Source: Oscillospiraceae bacterium
Lineage (GTDB): Bacteria; Bacillota; Clostridia; Oscillospirales; CAG-382
Reading direction: 5' to 3'
Assembly: GCA_015064955.1 (NCBI GenBank)
Contig: SVRD01000009.1
Span: 1 to 64,000, forward strand
Length of the DNA stretch: 64,000 nt
Shown piece after piece: positions 24,947 to 34,124 of the stretch. The number at the start of each line of letters is the position of its first letter. The first letter of the stretch is position 1. Made by a program: the position numbers and the translations under genes. The notes below the pieces were generated by a model, which had not been told where the DNA came from, did no database searches, and worked only from the letters and a program-made list of their open reading frames with translations.

Positions 24947-25472
24947 ATATTTTTATTTTTGTAAATAACCATTTTGAAACATAATAAGCAAGCGCACCGC
25001 AAGCAGAGCCTATCACAATACCGCCCAAAACGTCGGTCGGGAAGTGGACGTAGAGGTAAAGCCTCGAAAATGCGATCAACGCTGCCAAAGCCAAAGCCCA
25101 AATACCCCATTTTTTGTTATGGGCGAAAATCGCTGCCGCGCCCGCAAAGGAAATGCTCGTATGCCCCGAGGGGAAGGATGCATCGGTCGGAGCGGTTATA
25201 ATAAGCGCGATACCCTCGCGGAGCTCATAGGGACGTATGCGGTCGATCAACGGCTTTAACGTGAGGTTGCAGAAGATCAGGCTGAAAATCAAAGCCAGTG
25301 CGACGGTGATGCCGATTTTGCGGGTTTTCGGGAAGAAAAGGCATAAAACCGCAAAAACGATCCAGATCCAGCCGATATCTGCAAGAAACGAAACCCAACG
25401 CATCGCGGTATCCATAGCACCGTTTGAAAATGTATTTCTTATAAAATCAAGTAAAATATATTCAAAATCCAT
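24945..25472 (-). CDS. PAP2-family membrane phosphatase
   Basis: The 175-residue membrane protein has the three PAP2 blocks: KPLIDRIRPYE, PSGHTS, and SRLYLYVHFPTD with the catalytic histidines. Such enzymes dephosphorylate undecaprenyl diphosphate or phosphatidic/phosphatidylglycerol phosphates at the outer membrane face. The start at 25472 gives the usual PAP2 length; a longer frame opens only with TTG at 25544. A clear ribosome binding site is lacking. The location after the polysaccharide dehydratase fits a role in lipid-carrier recycling, but this is inference. Confidence 0.9.
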   Translation of the reverse strand: MDFEYILLDFIRNTFSNGAMDTAMRWVSFLADIGWIWIVFAVLCLFFPKTRKIGITVALALIFSLIFCNLTLKPLIDRIRPYELREGIALIITAPTDASFPSGHTSISFAGAAAIFAHNKKWGIWALALAALIAFSRLYLYVHFPTDVLGGIVIGSACGALAYYVSKWLFTKIKI

Positions 25473-25537
25473 AGCCGACCCAATAATAGTTTTTTTCAGT
25501 TTATCATAAAACGAATAGGAATTCAACACTATGTTGA

Positions 25538-25566
25538 TTGACAAACGATATTAATTGTGATACACT
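25538..25566 (+). promoter_or_regulatory. Promoter of the PLMP-like coiled-coil gene
   Basis: TTGACA (25538-25543), a 17-bp spacer and TACACT (25561-25566) lie upstream of the duplicated start region. Confidence 0.75.
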
Positions 25567-25579
25567 GATAAACGCGGTA

Positions 25580-25610
25580 GGGGAGACACCCATAACAAAA
25601 AACGGTATCG
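25580..25610 (+). repeat. Degenerate copy of the downstream start region
   Basis: GGGGAGACACCCATAACAAA and the next bases match 25639-25669 (GGGGAGACACCCATGGCAAA) with about three mismatches in 31. The upstream copy has lost the ATG (now ATAA). The offset is 59 bp. It sits in the transcribed leader and offers a decoy ribosome binding site. Confidence 0.8.
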
Positions 25611-25638
25611 CAACAAAACTTGAATATTTACAGCGAAG

Positions 25639-25669
25639 GGGGAGACACCCATGGCAAAAAACGTTATCG
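25639..25669 (+). repeat. Start-region repeat, functional copy
   Basis: This copy contains the ribosome binding site GGGGGAG and the ATG of the coiled-coil gene. Confidence 0.8.
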
Positions 25670-26238
25670 TCGTAGATGAGCAAGGAAATGAATATGGAGC
25701 CACCTACCCAAAACGGGCAAAGGGACTTGTTAAAAACGGCAGGGCGCGCTTCATAGATGAAAACAAAATATGCCTTGCGTGTCCGCCGAAAGAATTTTTG
25801 GAGGATAATATGAACGAAAATATTAATACGGCTAACGAAACCAACGAAAACAAAAACGCATCGCTCTACACGATGGATTACTGTTTGTCACAGATTGAAA
25901 AGATACAATCAGAAACGGCGTATATCAACGAGGTGCTTGCCGAACTTTCCAAGGTGTCCGAATGTAACAATGAATTTGTTGCACAGGAACGTATGAAGGC
26001 GTTGGTTGATGCAGTCAGATGCCGCGAGACAACCAATCAGAAGCTGTTGGACTTTTATGTGAAAATGTATGAGGATCTTCGTGAATCGACCGAGACGGTG
26101 TTGATGGAGACACAAAAGAGCCTTCTTCACATCAGCGATAAAATCGCAGAAACTTGCGACGAGGACGATACTTTCAGCGCATTGAAGGAAATCGCGGAAA
26201 TGATCACAGACCTTACCCAGCAGGCGATTAAAAACTAA
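25651..26238 (+). CDS. Protein with RRXRR/PLMP-like N-terminus and coiled coil
   Basis: The 195-residue protein starts with a ~45-residue basic module: VIVVDEQGNEYGATYP, then KRAKGLVKNGRARF and ICLACPP. The order V-VD-x-x-G, T-x-P-x-RA, L-x-K-x-GRA resembles the RRXRR (PLMP) domain at the start of IscB proteins. After an Asn/Glu-rich linker (about 50-70) come about 120 residues of amphipathic helix, probably coiled coil. There is no nuclease domain. Function is unknown; nucleic-acid binding is a guess from the basic module. It has its own promoter and terminator, and a duplicated ribosome-binding/start region lies in the leader. Confidence 0.75.
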   Translation: MAKNVIVVDEQGNEYGATYPKRAKGLVKNGRARFIDENKICLACPPKEFLEDNMNENINTANETNENKNASLYTMDYCLSQIEKIQSETAYINEVLAELSKVSECNNEFVAQERMKALVDAVRCRETTNQKLLDFYVKMYEDLRESTETVLMETQKSLLHISDKIAETCDEDDTFSALKEIAEMITDLTQQAIKN

Positions 26239-26254
26239 CAAAAACTAACAAAAA

Positions 26255-26280
26255 GGCCGAGCATTTGCTCGGTCTTTTTT
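26255..26280 (+). terminator. Terminator of the PLMP-like gene
   Basis: GGCCGAGCA and TGCTCGGTC (one G-T pair) are followed by six T. Upstream, AAAACTAAC occurs twice in tandem after the stop codon. Confidence 0.92.
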
Positions 26281-26379
26281 AATGAATAGCCGTAATAATT
26301 TTGAAAAGATCGCGCGAGAGAAAACGACTTTTGGGCAATTAAAAAGCTTTACTCTCGCACATATCTTAAAACACAATAC

Positions 26380-27246
26380 TTACTCTCCGCTTTGACTCTT
26401 TACGCAAATTGTCACCAACAGCGTGTCGCCGTCTTCCTGCTTTTTCCAATTCGCGTCGAGTCCCGAGGTTTTAAGCATATTAACAGCTTTGTCGAGCGTG
26501 TTGTATAGTATTTTCATATCACCCAGCCTGCCCTTTACGGCGGGCTTTTTCTTTTTTGCCCTTTTTGTTTTTTTCTCCTCGGTATCGGCGGACATATAGC
26601 TTTCTACCAGACGTTCGCTCTCGGGCGCGGAAAGCCCCTCTGAAACAATTTTTTCGATAACCGTCAATCTGTCTTGCTCGCTCCCGATTCGCACAAGAGC
26701 GCGGCAGTGACGCTCCGAGAAGCCGTTCTCGAGTGCGATAAGTCGTTCGCGCTCGGAAAGACGCAAAAGACGTAGCTTGTTCGAGAGCGTGGATTGCGAA
26801 ATGGCGAGCAGATGTGCAAGCTCGCTTTGCGGCATTTCTGTCATCAGCATAAGCGTTTGCATCGCTTGGGCTTCTTCAAAAAACGAAAGATCGCTTCGCT
26901 GAAGATTCTCGACCAATGCCATCATCGCGCTTCCGTTTCGGTCGGTCTCAAATACCGTGCAGGGAATATACTTCAGTCCCGCCATTTTCGATGCCCGCCA
27001 CCGCCGTTCGCCTGCGATGATTTCATATTTTGCGTTGATTTTCGGCATAGGGTGGGGAAGCGGCTCGATCCTTTTTACCGAAATCGGCTGTATAAGACCG
27101 TAGGTCTTTATACTTAGCGAAAGCGAAATCAGCTCGTCGCGGTCAAATACACGTCGCGGCTGAAGCGGGTTCGGTGCAATGTCGTCGATGCTTATCAAAA
27201 TAGTTTTGTCTTTTTTAACAGAATTGATTATCGTGCTGATACTCAT
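26380..27246 (-). CDS. ParB/Noc-family DNA-binding protein
   Basis: The 288-residue protein has an N-terminal ParB/Srx CTP-binding domain (NPLQPRR, GLIQPISV, then AGERRWRASKMAG) and a central helix-turn-helix (LLAISQSTLSNKLRLL). The segment after it (FSERHCRALVRI) is like Noc. The C-terminal third has a Lys-rich linker and a dimerisation-like end. ParB acts in chromosome segregation and Noc in nucleoid occlusion; no parA gene is adjacent, which favours a Noc-like role. The ATG at 27246 is preferred to the TTG at 27261 because GGGAAG precedes the ATG. No parS or Noc site is seen in the window. Confidence 0.85.
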   Translation of the reverse strand: MSISTIINSVKKDKTILISIDDIAPNPLQPRRVFDRDELISLSLSIKTYGLIQPISVKRIEPLPHPMPKINAKYEIIAGERRWRASKMAGLKYIPCTVFETDRNGSAMMALVENLQRSDLSFFEEAQAMQTLMLMTEMPQSELAHLLAISQSTLSNKLRLLRLSERERLIALENGFSERHCRALVRIGSEQDRLTVIEKIVSEGLSAPESERLVESYMSADTEEKKTKRAKKKKPAVKGRLGDMKILYNTLDKAVNMLKTSGLDANWKKQEDGDTLLVTICVKSQSGE

Positions 27247-27267
27247 ACTTTTTCTTCCCAAAACAAA

Positions 27268-27293
27268 AATTCTGCTAATAATATAGCAGAATT
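27268..27293 (-). terminator. Palindrome after truB: terminator or operator
   Basis: AATTCTGCTA and TAGCAGAATT are perfect 10-bp arms around a 6-bp centre. On the minus strand a T-rich run (TTTGTTTT) follows, so it can end the rimP-truB transcript. Because it lies only 22 bp before the ParB/Noc start codon, it could also be an operator or attenuator for that gene. Confidence 0.7.
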
Positions 27294-27318
27294 CGTTGTC
27301 TTATTTTGTTATATCGCG

Positions 27319-28218
27319 TTATCTGAACGATTTTTTCTGATAAAAATATTTTTTGCCATCGATTTCGGTTATTTCGCCGAGCGAATAAAAGCCGTTTTCG
27401 TCGTATACGCGGTACAAATCGCCGCTTTCGCCGAAAATACCTTTGAGCTTTCCGGTCCGGATCTTTTGCCCTTGTCTGTAAAGACGGTCGAAAAAGTCGT
27501 CGAGTCGTACTTCGGGCAGATGCATAAACATTTTTTCGGTTGGAATAAGGTGGGAAAGTATTTCCGATACCGACATATCGTTGAGATTATCGAACGGTAT
27601 CGCGTCCTCACGCTTGAAAACACCGACCTCGGTTCTGCAAAGCGAGCTCATAACAGCGCCGCAACCGAGTTTATTGCCGATATCCGCGCAAAGTGTGCGG
27701 ATATATGTACCGCGCGAGCAGCGTACGTCGAGAAAGTATTCGCCGTCGACCTGAGAAGGCTCGCAGGAATATATGTTGACCTTCCTCGCCTTGCGCTCGA
27801 TTGTAACACCCTCTCTTGCGAGATCAACCAGCTTCACACCGCCGACCTTCAGTGCCGAATACATCGGAGGTGTTTGCATTATTTCACCCTCGAACGATTT
27901 TGCGGCTTTGGAAAATTCATTGAAATCGGGCAAAACCCCGATATGCTCGGTGAGAATTTCGCCGAGTATGTCCTCTGTTGTGCTCGTAATACCGAGCTCG
28001 ATTCCCGCGAAATAGCGTTTGTCGTGGTCGACAAGATATTCACTCGCCTTGACCGCCGAGCCGATCATAATCGGCAATACACCCGAAGCCATCGGATCAA
28101 GCGTACCGCAGTGACCGATCTTCTTTTCCTTCAAAAGCCAACGGAGCTTTGATATGCAGTTGTGAGAGGTTATGCCGATCGGCTTGTCAATTACGATGAT
28201 TCCGCTCGGTGTGCTCAT
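27319..28218 (-). CDS. truB: tRNA pseudouridine(55) synthase
   Basis: The 299-residue enzyme makes pseudouridine 55 in the T-loop of tRNAs. The N-terminal KPIGITSH, the catalytic motif GHCGTLDPMASGVLP with its aspartate, and CSRGTYIRTLC are all present. It ends the rimP operon and overlaps the upstream nrnA gene by 4 bp (ATGA), which indicates translational coupling. This gene order is standard in Bacillota. Confidence 0.97.
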   Translation of the reverse strand: MSTPSGIIVIDKPIGITSHNCISKLRWLLKEKKIGHCGTLDPMASGVLPIMIGSAVKASEYLVDHDKRYFAGIELGITSTTEDILGEILTEHIGVLPDFNEFSKAAKSFEGEIMQTPPMYSALKVGGVKLVDLAREGVTIERKARKVNIYSCEPSQVDGEYFLDVRCSRGTYIRTLCADIGNKLGCGAVMSSLCRTEVGVFKREDAIPFDNLNDMSVSEILSHLIPTEKMFMHLPEVRLDDFFDRLYRQGQKIRTGKLKGIFGESGDLYRVYDENGFYSLGEITEIDGKKYFYQKKSFR

Positions 28219-29168
28219 ATTTTCAACTCCGAAAAGATTTTTCTGACAATTTCCGCGGCATCGTCGACGCTTCCGCCGCAGCTGAATCCCGCCGCGTGAT
28301 AATGACCGCCGCCGTCGAAGGTCTTTGCAATCTCGGCAACGTCGATTTCGGCATTTGAACGCAGTGATACCTTCACTCCGTCTGCCTTTTGGCGAATGAC
28401 CGCCGAGGCAAGCACTCCCGCGATCTCTCGGGGGATAGAATTGATGCAGTCAAAATCGGTTTCGCTTGCGCCGCATTCGATTACTTCCTCGGGACGAATT
28501 GCAACGATAGCAAATTTGCCGTCGCGAAGCAGTTCGAGATTTTTATATGCGATCTTTGTCAGTGCAACCTGAGAAAGTGTCTTGCTTTCAAATAAACGGC
28601 GGTTGATCTCGGCAAAGTCGATACCCGTTTCTAAGCATTGTGCCGCCATTATATAGGTTGATGCCTTCGTTGCTTCGTAACGGAATCCACCGCTGTCCGA
28701 GCTTATTGCGGTATAAAGCGCTGTTGCGATATCTTTATCAATTTCAACGTTAAGCTCGTTCATCAGCATAAAGATGATCTCGCCGCAGGCGATTCTGTCA
28801 CTCATAACAAGAAGTCTGTCACAGTCCATCGTATTTACCTTGTGGTGATCGACAGAAAGTGCAAAATGACTGTTTCTCGCCCTTCCGAGCAGCTTCGGAC
28901 CCGCAACGTCAACGCTAATCGCGGTGATGTTTTCAAACGAATCGGGCTCGTTTTCGAGCAAAATGCCGTCTGTGTTGATAAACGAAAGCTTTTCGGGGAT
29001 GCCGTCGACCGAAAAAACGTTTGCGTTCTTTCCGAGCTTTCGCAATATCAAAGCAAGCGCGACCGACGAGCCGATAGTGTCGCCGTCGGGCGATGCATGT
29101 GTATAAATGAGGCAGCCGTCGCACCCCATAAGGAATGCGGCGGCTTGTTTTACGGAAATGTTTTCCAT
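28215..29168 (-). CDS. nrnA: DHH-family oligoribonuclease/pAp phosphatase
   Basis: The 317-residue protein has the DHH motifs HASPDGDTIGSS, SVDHHKVN, and the C-terminal DHHA1 motif GGGHYHAAGF. It degrades nanoRNAs of 2-5 nucleotides and 3'-phosphoadenosine 5'-phosphate. It directly follows rbfA with no gap and overlaps truB, the usual position of nrnA in Bacillota. Confidence 0.93.
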   Translation of the reverse strand: MENISVKQAAAFLMGCDGCLIYTHASPDGDTIGSSVALALILRKLGKNANVFSVDGIPEKLSFINTDGILLENEPDSFENITAISVDVAGPKLLGRARNSHFALSVDHHKVNTMDCDRLLVMSDRIACGEIIFMLMNELNVEIDKDIATALYTAISSDSGGFRYEATKASTYIMAAQCLETGIDFAEINRRLFESKTLSQVALTKIAYKNLELLRDGKFAIVAIRPEEVIECGASETDFDCINSIPREIAGVLASAVIRQKADGVKVSLRSNAEIDVAEIAKTFDGGGHYHAAGFSCGGSVDDAAEIVRKIFSELKI

Positions 29169-29510
29169 TTATTTTCCCTCAATGTCCTTGAGAATTTGTG
29201 AGATGCTCATCGCGCGTTCTGCGTTGTTATCGCGAACGAACGTAAGCCTCGGCGTGATACGGAGATTGAGCCTTTTTGCAAGCTCGCTTCTGATAAATCC
29301 CGTTGCCGATACAAGACCCTTGTGAACTCCCTCGTCGGAGCCGAGCACGCTGTAAAATATCTTCGCGTCGCTCATATCGGGGGCGACGTTTGCGCCGACG
29401 ATACTGACAAACGCTCTCGCAACGCGCGGGTCCTTGACTTCTCTGATGATAGCGGCAAGCTCAAGGCAAACCGCATTGTTTACTTTATCCTGCCTGTGTC
29501 CTCCGGCCAT
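29169..29510 (-). CDS. rbfA: 30S ribosome-binding factor A
   Basis: This 113-residue KH-like protein is needed for late 30S subunit maturation. The pattern begins with RQDKVNNAVCLELAAII and continues with DPRVARAFVSI, DAKIFYSVLG and LRITPRLTFVRD. It overlaps infB by one base and sits in the conserved infB-rbfA-nrnA-truB order. Confidence 0.95.
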   Translation of the reverse strand: MAGGHRQDKVNNAVCLELAAIIREVKDPRVARAFVSIVGANVAPDMSDAKIFYSVLGSDEGVHKGLVSATGFIRSELAKRLNLRITPRLTFVRDNNAERAMSISQILKDIEGK

Positions 29511-31816
29511 TAACGTTCGATCTCCTCCATAATATATGCTTCGAGAATATCGCCGACCTTGATGTCGTTGAACTTTTCAAGACCGATACCGCATTCAAAC
29601 GACTGAAGAACCTCTTTTGCGTCGTCCTTGAAGCGCTTGAGCGATGCGATCTTGTCTTCGTAAATAACGATACCGTCGCGGACAACACGGACCATCGCGT
29701 TACGGCTGATCTTACCGTCCTGAACGTAAGAGCCTGCGATAGTGCCGACGTTGGGAACGTGGATAGCGTTACGAACCTCGGCGTGACCGATAACGTTTTC
29801 TCTGAATTTGGGCGCAAGCATACCCTTGAGAGCGGCTTCGATCTCTTCGATACAGTCGTAGATTACGCGGTAAGTGCGGATCTCGACCTTGTCGCGTGCC
29901 GCCATATCAATAGCGTTCTTGTCGGGACGTACGTTGAAGCCGACGATGATCGCGTTGGAAGCGTTTGCAAGCATAACGTCGCTTTCGGTGATACCGCCCG
30001 CCGCCGCGTGAAGAACCGCAACCTTGACTTCCTCGTTGGAAAGCTTTGCAAGGCTTGCCTTGACAGCCTCTGCCGAGCCCTGAACGTCTGCTTTGATGAT
30101 GATATTGAGATTCTTTATACCGCTTTCGATCTGTGCAAAGAGATCGTCGAGGCTGACCTTGCTGCTGTTCTGCTCCTCTTCCTTCTTCTTTGCCTTGCGC
30201 TGCTCTGCAAGCTCGCGTGCCATTCTTTCATCGCTTACTGCACTGAAGAGGTCGCCCGCTTCGGGAACCTCTGCAAGACCCATTATTTCAACGGGAACAG
30301 AGGGGCCTGCGGAATTGAGCTTTCTGCCCTTGTCGTCGGTCATAACTCTTACACGGCCGACTGCGGTACCTGCGATGATGATATCGCCGTTTTTAAGAGT
30401 ACCGTTCTGAACGAGGAGGGTAGCAACCGCGCCCTTGCCCTTGTCGAGACGTGCTTCGATAACCGCACCCTTTGCCTGACGGTTGGGGTTGGCCTTGAGC
30501 TCGAGCATGTCTGCCGAAAGTGTGATCATTTCCAAAAGCTCGGTAATACCCTGTCTGTGAAGTGCGGAAACCGGAACAACGATAGTATCGCCGCCCCATT
30601 CCTCGGGAACAAGGTCGTATTTGGTGAGCTCGGTCTTTACTCTGTCGGGATCGGCACCGGGACGGTCGATCTTGTTGATAGCAACGATAATGGTAACACC
30701 TGCCGCTTTGGCGTGGTTGATTGCTTCGACAGTCTGGGGCATAATACCGTCGTCTGCCGCAACTACCAATACCGCCACGTCGGTAAGGTTTGCACCGCGT
30801 GCACGCATAGCGGTAAACGCCGCGTGGCCGGGAGTGTCGAGGAAGGTGATCTCGCGGTCGCCGAGCTTAACACGGTATGCACCGATGTGCTGGGTAATAC
30901 CGCCTGCTTCGCCTGCGGTGACGTGAGTGTCACGGATAGCGTCAAGAAGCGAGGTCTTACCGTGGTCAACGTGACCCATAACAACGACAACGGGAGCACG
31001 GCTTTCGAGGTTTTCTTCCTTGTCCTCGCTTTCGTCAAACAAACGGTCCTCGAGAGTGACAACGATTTCCTTTTCAACCTTGATTCCGAATTCGTCGGCG
31101 ATAAGGTATGCGGTGTCGTAGTCGATGGATTCGTTTACCGATACCATCATACCCATAGCGAAAAGCTTTTTGATAACCTCTGCCGCCGCGGTCTTCATAC
31201 GCGAAGCGAGCTCGGTTACGCTGATAGTGTCGGGAACGGTGATTTTAAGCTGAACGGGCTTCGGCTTCTGAGCCTGCTTCTGCTGTTGCTGCTGTCTGCT
31301 CTTGTCAAACTGCTTTTTGCCCTTCTGCTGATCCTGGAATTTATTCTTTTTCTTGATCTTCTGAACGCTTGTCTGAGTTTCGGGTACAACGCTGTCGTAC
31401 TTGAGTATCTTTTCATCGTACTTGGAAAGGTCGACGTTGGTGGTACCTCTTGTATCTACAACACGTACCTCATCGCGCGAGCGCTTTTTCTGAGGCTGCT
31501 GATTAACACCTGCCGCAGCCTTCTTTTTGCGCTTTTCCTCGTCTGCAGCAGCACGTGCCGCTTCCTGAGCCTTGCGTTCTTCTTCTTTTTTGGCATTCTT
31601 CTTGTCGTCGTATTCCTTGAAGAAAGCGGTGATATCGATCTGGTTCTGCTGGGTAAGCGTTTCAAAGATTATAGAAAGCTCGCTTTCGTCAAGTACTGCC
31701 ATATGGGTTCTTCCCGCATAGCCTGCGTTGTCAAGAATGGTGATAAGATCCTTGCTCTTTACTTCAAAATCTTTAGCAAGCGCGTTAATTCTGTATTTCT
31801 CACTCGTTGTTGCCAT
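29510..31816 (-). CDS. infB: Translation initiation factor IF-2
   Basis: The 768-residue GTPase delivers initiator tRNA to the 30S subunit. Domains in order are an N-terminal IF2N module (about 1-55), a Lys/Glu/Ala/Gln-rich linker (about 75-195), a second IF2N-like part, the G domain starting with GHVDHGKTS at residue 281 and including DTPGHAAF and NKID, then the beta-barrel and C-terminal initiator-tRNA domains. Length is usual for Bacillota. It is the fifth gene of the rimP operon. Confidence 0.98.
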   Translation of the reverse strand: MATTSEKYRINALAKDFEVKSKDLITILDNAGYAGRTHMAVLDESELSIIFETLTQQNQIDITAFFKEYDDKKNAKKEEERKAQEAARAAADEEKRKKKAAAGVNQQPQKKRSRDEVRVVDTRGTTNVDLSKYDEKILKYDSVVPETQTSVQKIKKKNKFQDQQKGKKQFDKSRQQQQQKQAQKPKPVQLKITVPDTISVTELASRMKTAAAEVIKKLFAMGMMVSVNESIDYDTAYLIADEFGIKVEKEIVVTLEDRLFDESEDKEENLESRAPVVVVMGHVDHGKTSLLDAIRDTHVTAGEAGGITQHIGAYRVKLGDREITFLDTPGHAAFTAMRARGANLTDVAVLVVAADDGIMPQTVEAINHAKAAGVTIIVAINKIDRPGADPDRVKTELTKYDLVPEEWGGDTIVVPVSALHRQGITELLEMITLSADMLELKANPNRQAKGAVIEARLDKGKGAVATLLVQNGTLKNGDIIIAGTAVGRVRVMTDDKGRKLNSAGPSVPVEIMGLAEVPEAGDLFSAVSDERMARELAEQRKAKKKEEEQNSSKVSLDDLFAQIESGIKNLNIIIKADVQGSAEAVKASLAKLSNEEVKVAVLHAAAGGITESDVMLANASNAIIVGFNVRPDKNAIDMAARDKVEIRTYRVIYDCIEEIEAALKGMLAPKFRENVIGHAEVRNAIHVPNVGTIAGSYVQDGKISRNAMVRVVRDGIVIYEDKIASLKRFKDDAKEVLQSFECGIGLEKFNDIKVGDILEAYIMEEIER

Positions 31817-31839
31817 ATATTAAATACCTCTTTTCCTGC

Positions 31840-32157
31840 TTAGGATTCTTTTCCGCCCGACAAGCTTTTTTCATACGCGATCACAAAGTTTTTGTCTGTG
31901 AAAGCGATTGCGGCGGAGTGACTGTGTCCAACCGCTTTGCCGAGCTCTGCTGTGGTAATATCGATTTGTTCGGATTTTACCGAATAATAGGCTGATTTAT
32001 CGGTCAGGTTCTTTTTGGTGTTGTCCGAAACGTCGCTTGCGATAAGCACAAGATGAGCCTTGCCCGAACGAATCGCTTCGAGAACGTTGTTCGTTCCGAT
32101 AACGATTCCTCTTGCACGTGCGGCAAGTCCGATAACACCGATAGTGTTCTTTTTCAT
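31840..32157 (-). CDS. ylxQ: YlxQ-type L7Ae-family RNA-binding protein
   Basis: The 105-residue protein has the L7Ae/L30e fold (GLAARARGIVIGTNNVLEAI, then AHLVLIASDVSDNTKK). Family members bind kink-turn RNA. It lies between ylxR and infB, the standard place of ylxQ, and is 15-25 bp from both neighbours in one operon. Confidence 0.92.
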   Translation of the reverse strand: MKKNTIGVIGLAARARGIVIGTNNVLEAIRSGKAHLVLIASDVSDNTKKNLTDKSAYYSVKSEQIDITTAELGKAVGHSHSAAIAFTDKNFVIAYEKSLSGGKES

Positions 32158-32172
32158 TTTGCCGTACCTCGC

Positions 32173-32442
32173 TTAACAGTTTTCGGAAAGCGCTTCGCGG
32201 AGGGAGGTGTATATCTCGTCGGGAATTCTTGTTTTGAATGCGCGTTCGAGTCTTTTTGCCTTTACCGCCGCGTCGAAGCAGTCGGTGCATTTGCAAATAT
32301 ATGCGCCGCGCCCCGAAAGCTTTCCGCTTGGGTCGACGTTCATAACACCTTCGCTGTTGCGGACAATGCGGATAAGCTCGCGTTTGTCCTTCATTTCGTT
32401 ACAGCCGATGCATTTTCTCATCGGCGTTTTCTTTTCTGCCAA
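32173..32442 (-). CDS. ylxR: YlxR (DUF448) RNA-binding protein
   Basis: The 89-residue protein has the family signature RKCIGCNEMKDKRELIRIVR and GRGAYICKCTDC. In Bacillus, YlxR (renamed RnpM) binds RNase P RNA and modulates its activity. It lies between nusA and ylxQ, its conserved location. Confidence 0.95.
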   Translation of the reverse strand: MAEKKTPMRKCIGCNEMKDKRELIRIVRNSEGVMNVDPSGKLSGRGAYICKCTDCFDAAVKAKRLERAFKTRIPDEIYTSLREALSENC

Positions 32443-32457
32443 GGTAAAACCTCCGAA

Positions 32458-33507
32458 TTATTCTTCAGCTACGCTCCGACTGCTCTTAATGTCGATCTTT
32501 GCGCCGGTAAGCTTTGCGGCAAGTCTTGCGTTCTGACCTTCCTTGCCGATAGCAAGCGAGAGCTGATCGTCAGCAACGGTGACGCGGTAGGATCTGTCCG
32601 AATCGGGAAGCTTGACAACCGAATCAACGGTAGCGGGAGCAAGTGCCGCGCTGATGAATGCTTCTGCGTCTTCGCTGTAAGGGATTATGTCGAGCTTTTC
32701 ACCGAAAAGCTCTGCGGTGATGTTGTTCTTTCTTGCACCCTTGGGGCCGATGCAGGCACCGATCGCATCGACGCGCTCGTCGTTGGAAATGACTGCGATC
32801 TTGGTACGGCTGCCCGCTTCACGTGCGATACGCTTGATTTCAACGGTGCCGTCCTTGATTTCGGGTACTTCAAGCTCAAAGAGTCTCTTTATAAGATCGG
32901 GATGTACGCGGGAAAGGATAACGCTCGGTCCGCGGGTTTCCTTCTTGATCTCGGTAACGTAAACCTTGATTCTGTCGCCGACCTGAAGTGTTTCGCCGGG
33001 GATCTGCTCGTTACGGAAAAGAACCATTTCGTTCTTTCCGATCTCAAGTGTTGCGTTTGCAGTGGTGGGATCAACTCTTACAACAACGGCGGAAACGATT
33101 TCGCCCTTCTTTTCTTCGTATTCGCTGATCATCTTTCCGCGCTCTGCTTCGCGTATGCCCTGAATGATAACCTGCTTTGCGGCCTGAGCGGCGATTCTGC
33201 CGAAGTTCTTTGTCTTTACTTCGATCTCGTAAATATCGCCGAGCTTGTATCTTTTGGATTTCATATGAGCATCGTCAAGCGAGATTTCGGTTGCACTGTC
33301 GGTAACCTCATCAACAACGGTAAGCTGCTTGTAAAGCTTGATATCCTGCTTAACGGGGTCGAGCTTGACTCTTGCGTTTTCGTTACCTGCGTTTTCCTTG
33401 CGGAATGCCGAAAACAAAGCTGCTTCGATCTTCTCGATCATATAATCCTTGGAAATGCCTTTTTCCTTTTCGAGCACGTTGAGCGCTTCGAACAGTTCCT
33501 TATTCAT
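32458..33507 (-). CDS. nusA: Transcription termination/antitermination factor NusA
   Basis: The 349-residue protein has the NusA N-terminal RNA-polymerase-binding domain (about 1-130), an S1 domain (GEIVSAVVVRVD onward) and two KH domains (ACIGPKGARKNNITAEL and LAIGKEGQNARLAAKLTG). It lacks the C-terminal acidic repeats of the E. coli protein, as is normal in Bacillota. It overlaps rimP by 8 bp. Confidence 0.97.
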   Translation of the reverse strand: MNKELFEALNVLEKEKGISKDYMIEKIEAALFSAFRKENAGNENARVKLDPVKQDIKLYKQLTVVDEVTDSATEISLDDAHMKSKRYKLGDIYEIEVKTKNFGRIAAQAAKQVIIQGIREAERGKMISEYEEKKGEIVSAVVVRVDPTTANATLEIGKNEMVLFRNEQIPGETLQVGDRIKVYVTEIKKETRGPSVILSRVHPDLIKRLFELEVPEIKDGTVEIKRIAREAGSRTKIAVISNDERVDAIGACIGPKGARKNNITAELFGEKLDIIPYSEDAEAFISAALAPATVDSVVKLPDSDRSYRVTVADDQLSLAIGKEGQNARLAAKLTGAKIDIKSSRSVAEE

Positions 33508-34054
33508 CTTCTGTCTCCTCTTTTTCTTCTGCCGATTCGGTTTCTATTTCGGTATCGATCTCGGCATTTATCTTTGAAATTTGTTTCATGTTGAATTCGC
33601 GTGTCGATTCACCGTTTTGAAGTACGAGTATTTCGCCGTCAAAGGAGGTTATAGCGCCCTTGTATTCCTTGCTTCCGTCGACCGCAACGTAAAGACCCAA
33701 TGTAACGTCGAGCGAATTGTCGCAGGCAAAGCGGATATGCTCCTCGCGCGAGAGGGTTCTTACCGTTCCCGCAGAGGAAACCTGAAGACAATAGCTTTCT
33801 TCGATAGGATCGAGCTCGTCGATTATCGGCTCGATAAGTTTTGTGACCTCGGAGCAATCGTTTATCGAAATACCGCCGGCTCTGTCGATCGATATTTCAA
33901 GGATCATTTCGGGTCCTTCCTTGTAATAAGCAACGTCCCAAAGCGAATAGCCTGCTTGGGTGATCACAGATTCGACCTCGGCTCTGACTTTGGCGGCGAT
34001 ATTTTTGGGAGCAGATGCGCCGTTTTTCTGCGAAGGCTTTTTCTTCTCTGCCAT
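33500..34054 (-). CDS. rimP: Ribosome maturation factor RimP
   Basis: The 184-residue protein promotes 30S assembly. Seen are a Lys-rich N-terminal tail, the alpha/beta domain (YSLWDVAYYKEGPEMILEISID, IDDCSE-like NDCSEVTKLIEP, SYCLQVSSAG), an SH3-like C-terminal domain, and an acidic Glu-rich tail. The ATG at 34054 follows GGAGGATTT; the frame-opening TTG at 34069 is not used. It is first in the operon, 71 bp downstream of a strong promoter. Confidence 0.95.
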   Translation of the reverse strand: MAEKKKPSQKNGASAPKNIAAKVRAEVESVITQAGYSLWDVAYYKEGPEMILEISIDRAGGISINDCSEVTKLIEPIIDELDPIEESYCLQVSSAGTVRTLSREEHIRFACDNSLDVTLGLYVAVDGSKEYKGAITSFDGEILVLQNGESTREFNMKQISKINAEIDTEIETESAEEKEETEDE

Positions 34055-34073
34055 AAATCCTCCATTCAAGACT

Positions 34074-34099
34074 CAAGAGAGGGCTTGCACCCTCTCTTG
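34074..34099 (-). promoter_or_regulatory. Leader hairpin of the rimP operon
   Basis: CAAGAGAGGG and CCCTCTCTTG form a perfect 10-bp stem with a 6-base loop in the 5' leader, about 20 bases before the rimP start codon. No T-run follows, so it is not a terminator. It may affect mRNA stability or act as a protein or RNase site. Confidence 0.7.
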
Positions 34100-34124
34100 A
34101 TAGCTTACTGTTCTTTATGTGGCT

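Noticed and set aside
29759..31843. 694-codon plus-strand ORF opposite infB
   Set aside because: It is the antisense shadow of the unmistakable IF-2 gene.
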